From Anaerolineae bacterium (GTDB lineage: Bacteria > Chloroflexota > Anaerolineae > Promineifilales > Promineifilaceae): DNA of 64,000 nucleotides. The stretch covers positions 1 to 64,000 of the forward strand of contig JAHDWJ010000003.1 of NCBI GenBank assembly GCA_023384415.1. The letters are read 5' to 3'. This document shows, one piece after another, positions 63,299 through 64,000 of the stretch. The position numbers were made by a program, and so were the translations under genes. The notes under the pieces are model-generated. The model was given only the letters and a program-made list of their open reading frames with translations, searched no databases and was not told where the DNA came from. How positions within the stretch are numbered: position 1 is the first letter of the stretch; each line of letters begins with the position of its first letter.

Positions 63299-64000
63299 AT
63301 GCGATCCTATAAATTTATCCTACTCACAATTGTGCTGATGCTGGTTCTGGCAGCCTGTGGCGGCCGCAGCAGCCAAAAAGATCAGGTCGAAGTATTTAGC
63401 TGGTGGACCGGTGGGGGTGAAGCAGCCGGGCTAGATGCCATGATCGAAGTGTTCAAAGCTGAGTATCCCGACATTGAATTTGTCAACGCCGCTGTAGCTG
63501 GCGGCGCCGGTACCAACGCTCGCGCCGTTCTGGCCGGCCGTCTTCAGGCCAACAATCCTCCCGACAGTTGGCAGGGCCATGCCGGCCAAGAACTCATCGG
63601 CACCTACGTCGCCGCCAACCAGCTTGAACCGCTGAACTTTCTTTATGAAGAAGAAGGGTGGCTCGCCGTTATGCCCCCCACCCTCATTCCTCTCATGTCC
63701 GAAGGGGGCAATATCTACTCTGTACCGGTCAACATTCACCGTGCCAACGTCCTCTGGTACAACCCCAGTGTCTTGACCGCCAATGGCATAAGCGTTCCCA
63801 CCACCCTCAGCGAATGGTATGCCGCTATGGACACCCTCAAGGCCAATGGCATGGAAGCCCCCCTGGCCCTGGGTGAACAATGGACCGCCATGCACCTGTT
63901 CGAAACCGTTCTCCTGGCCTCACTGGGCACCAATGCCTACAACGGCTTATGGGATGGCTCCACCAGTTGGTCTAGCCCCCAGGTGACAACTGCCTTGCAA
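63299..64000 (+). CDS. Sugar ABC transporter substrate-binding lipoprotein, partial at window edge
   Basis: The first 234 codons are in the window, without a stop. The signal 'YKFILLTIVLMLVLAACGG' with its lipobox is followed by the family 1 extracellular binding domain: 'VEVFSWWTGGGEAAGLDAMI', 'LAGRLQANNPPDSWQGHAGQ' and 'YSVPVNIHRANVLWYNPSVL'. The 'WWTGGGE' and 'GHAG' motifs resemble glucose/mannose-type binding proteins of Thermus, but the substrate is not certain. The regulator upstream fits. The permease genes would be expected to the right of the window. Confidence 0.9.
   Translation, partial: MRSYKFILLTIVLMLVLAACGGRSSQKDQVEVFSWWTGGGEAAGLDAMIEVFKAEYPDIEFVNAAVAGGAGTNARAVLAGRLQANNPPDSWQGHAGQELIGTYVAANQLEPLNFLYEEEGWLAVMPPTLIPLMSEGGNIYSVPVNIHRANVLWYNPSVLTANGISVPTTLSEWYAAMDTLKANGMEAPLALGEQWTAMHLFETVLLASLGTNAYNGLWDGSTSWSSPQVTTALQ

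Larger units (their letters stand above)
917..63367. repeat. Highly iterated palindrome GCGGCCGC, dispersed over the window
   Basis: The octamer GCGGCCGC was counted by eye at about 130 positions, for example 917, 1205, 1687, 1816, 1904, 2248, 2867, 3062, 3502, 3767, 11713, 20688, 20739, 20805, 22096, 22159, 37413, 48901, 58731 and 63360. Two pairs overlap (7839/7845 and 58731/58737). Base composition predicts one or two in 64 kb. Roughly half extend to CGCGGCCGCG. Almost all are inside genes, read as Ala-Ala-Ala (GCG GCC GCN), Gly-Arg (NGC GGC CGC) or Arg-Pro. Single-base variants such as TCGGCCGC, ACGGCCGC or GCGGCCGG were noticed only sporadically. The closest known phenomenon is cyanobacterial HIP1 (GCGATCGC); any function here is unknown. 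Confidence 0.95.

Overview
The window is bacterial chromosome of moderate GC, densely coded on both strands, with about 60 genes. No rRNA, tRNA, CRISPR array, prophage or intact insertion sequence was seen. The gene repertoire (multi-GAF sensor kinases, many single-pass lipoproteins with Pro/Thr-rich linkers, DUF2330, MsrPQ, CapA-like lipoprotein, MoxR/VWA pair, ROK regulator next to a sugar-binding lipoprotein) suggests an environmental Chloroflexota, perhaps an Anaerolineae-type lineage. This is inference from gene content; there is no marker rRNA here.

The strongest signal is not a gene. The 8-bp palindrome GCGGCCGC occurs about 130 times by my manual count (roughly one per 0.5 kb), where base composition predicts one or two. 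About half the copies sit in the 10-mer CGCGGCCGCG, and nearly all lie inside genes, where they create Ala-Ala-Ala or Gly-Arg dipeptides. It resembles the highly iterated palindrome HIP1 (GCGATCGC) of cyanobacteria, but with a different core. A few genes, notably two multi-domain histidine kinases, the N-terminal protease region of a caspase-like gene and aminoacyl-tRNA ligase segments, are nearly free of it.

Layout: 0-6 kb holds VOC dioxygenase genes, a dihydropyrimidinase-like amidohydrolase, an O-methyltransferase and metG. 6-21 kb holds secreted or anchored proteins (FG-GAP, esterase, CapA-like), an Rpn-type nuclease, a phosphoesterase, msrPQ, a MoxR/VWA pair and a tandem GNAT. 21-29 kb starts with selB, then a long minus-strand run from a fused ECF ATPase and cobalamin adenosyltransferase down to a methyltransferase. 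29-39 kb holds a peptide-binding lipoprotein, a hybrid response regulator/kinase, lysS, greA, a membrane glycosyltransferase-like protein and scpA. 39-43 kb holds a compact three-gene cassette: a caspase/gingipain-like protease, an unknown 252-aa protein and a 106-aa protein that resembles the protease's own C-terminal domain. It is the best candidate for an undescribed system. 43-53 kb holds membrane proteins, an FMO, a truncated DNA methyltransferase flanked by repeats, a histidine phosphatase, enoyl-CoA hydratase, an RlmI-like methyltransferase with a TetR regulator, and thrC. 53-64 kb holds a 1342-aa multi-GAF kinase, adenosine deaminase, a HAMP kinase with a PhnD-like lipoprotein, and a ROK regulator followed by a sugar-binding lipoprotein cut by the window edge.

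Intergenic DNA is filled with several families of short quasi-repeats, MITE-like inverted-repeat elements and junk words. In two places these appear to have damaged genes (a DNA methyltransferase, a probable Uma2 gene), and in one they were absorbed in frame into a coding sequence.
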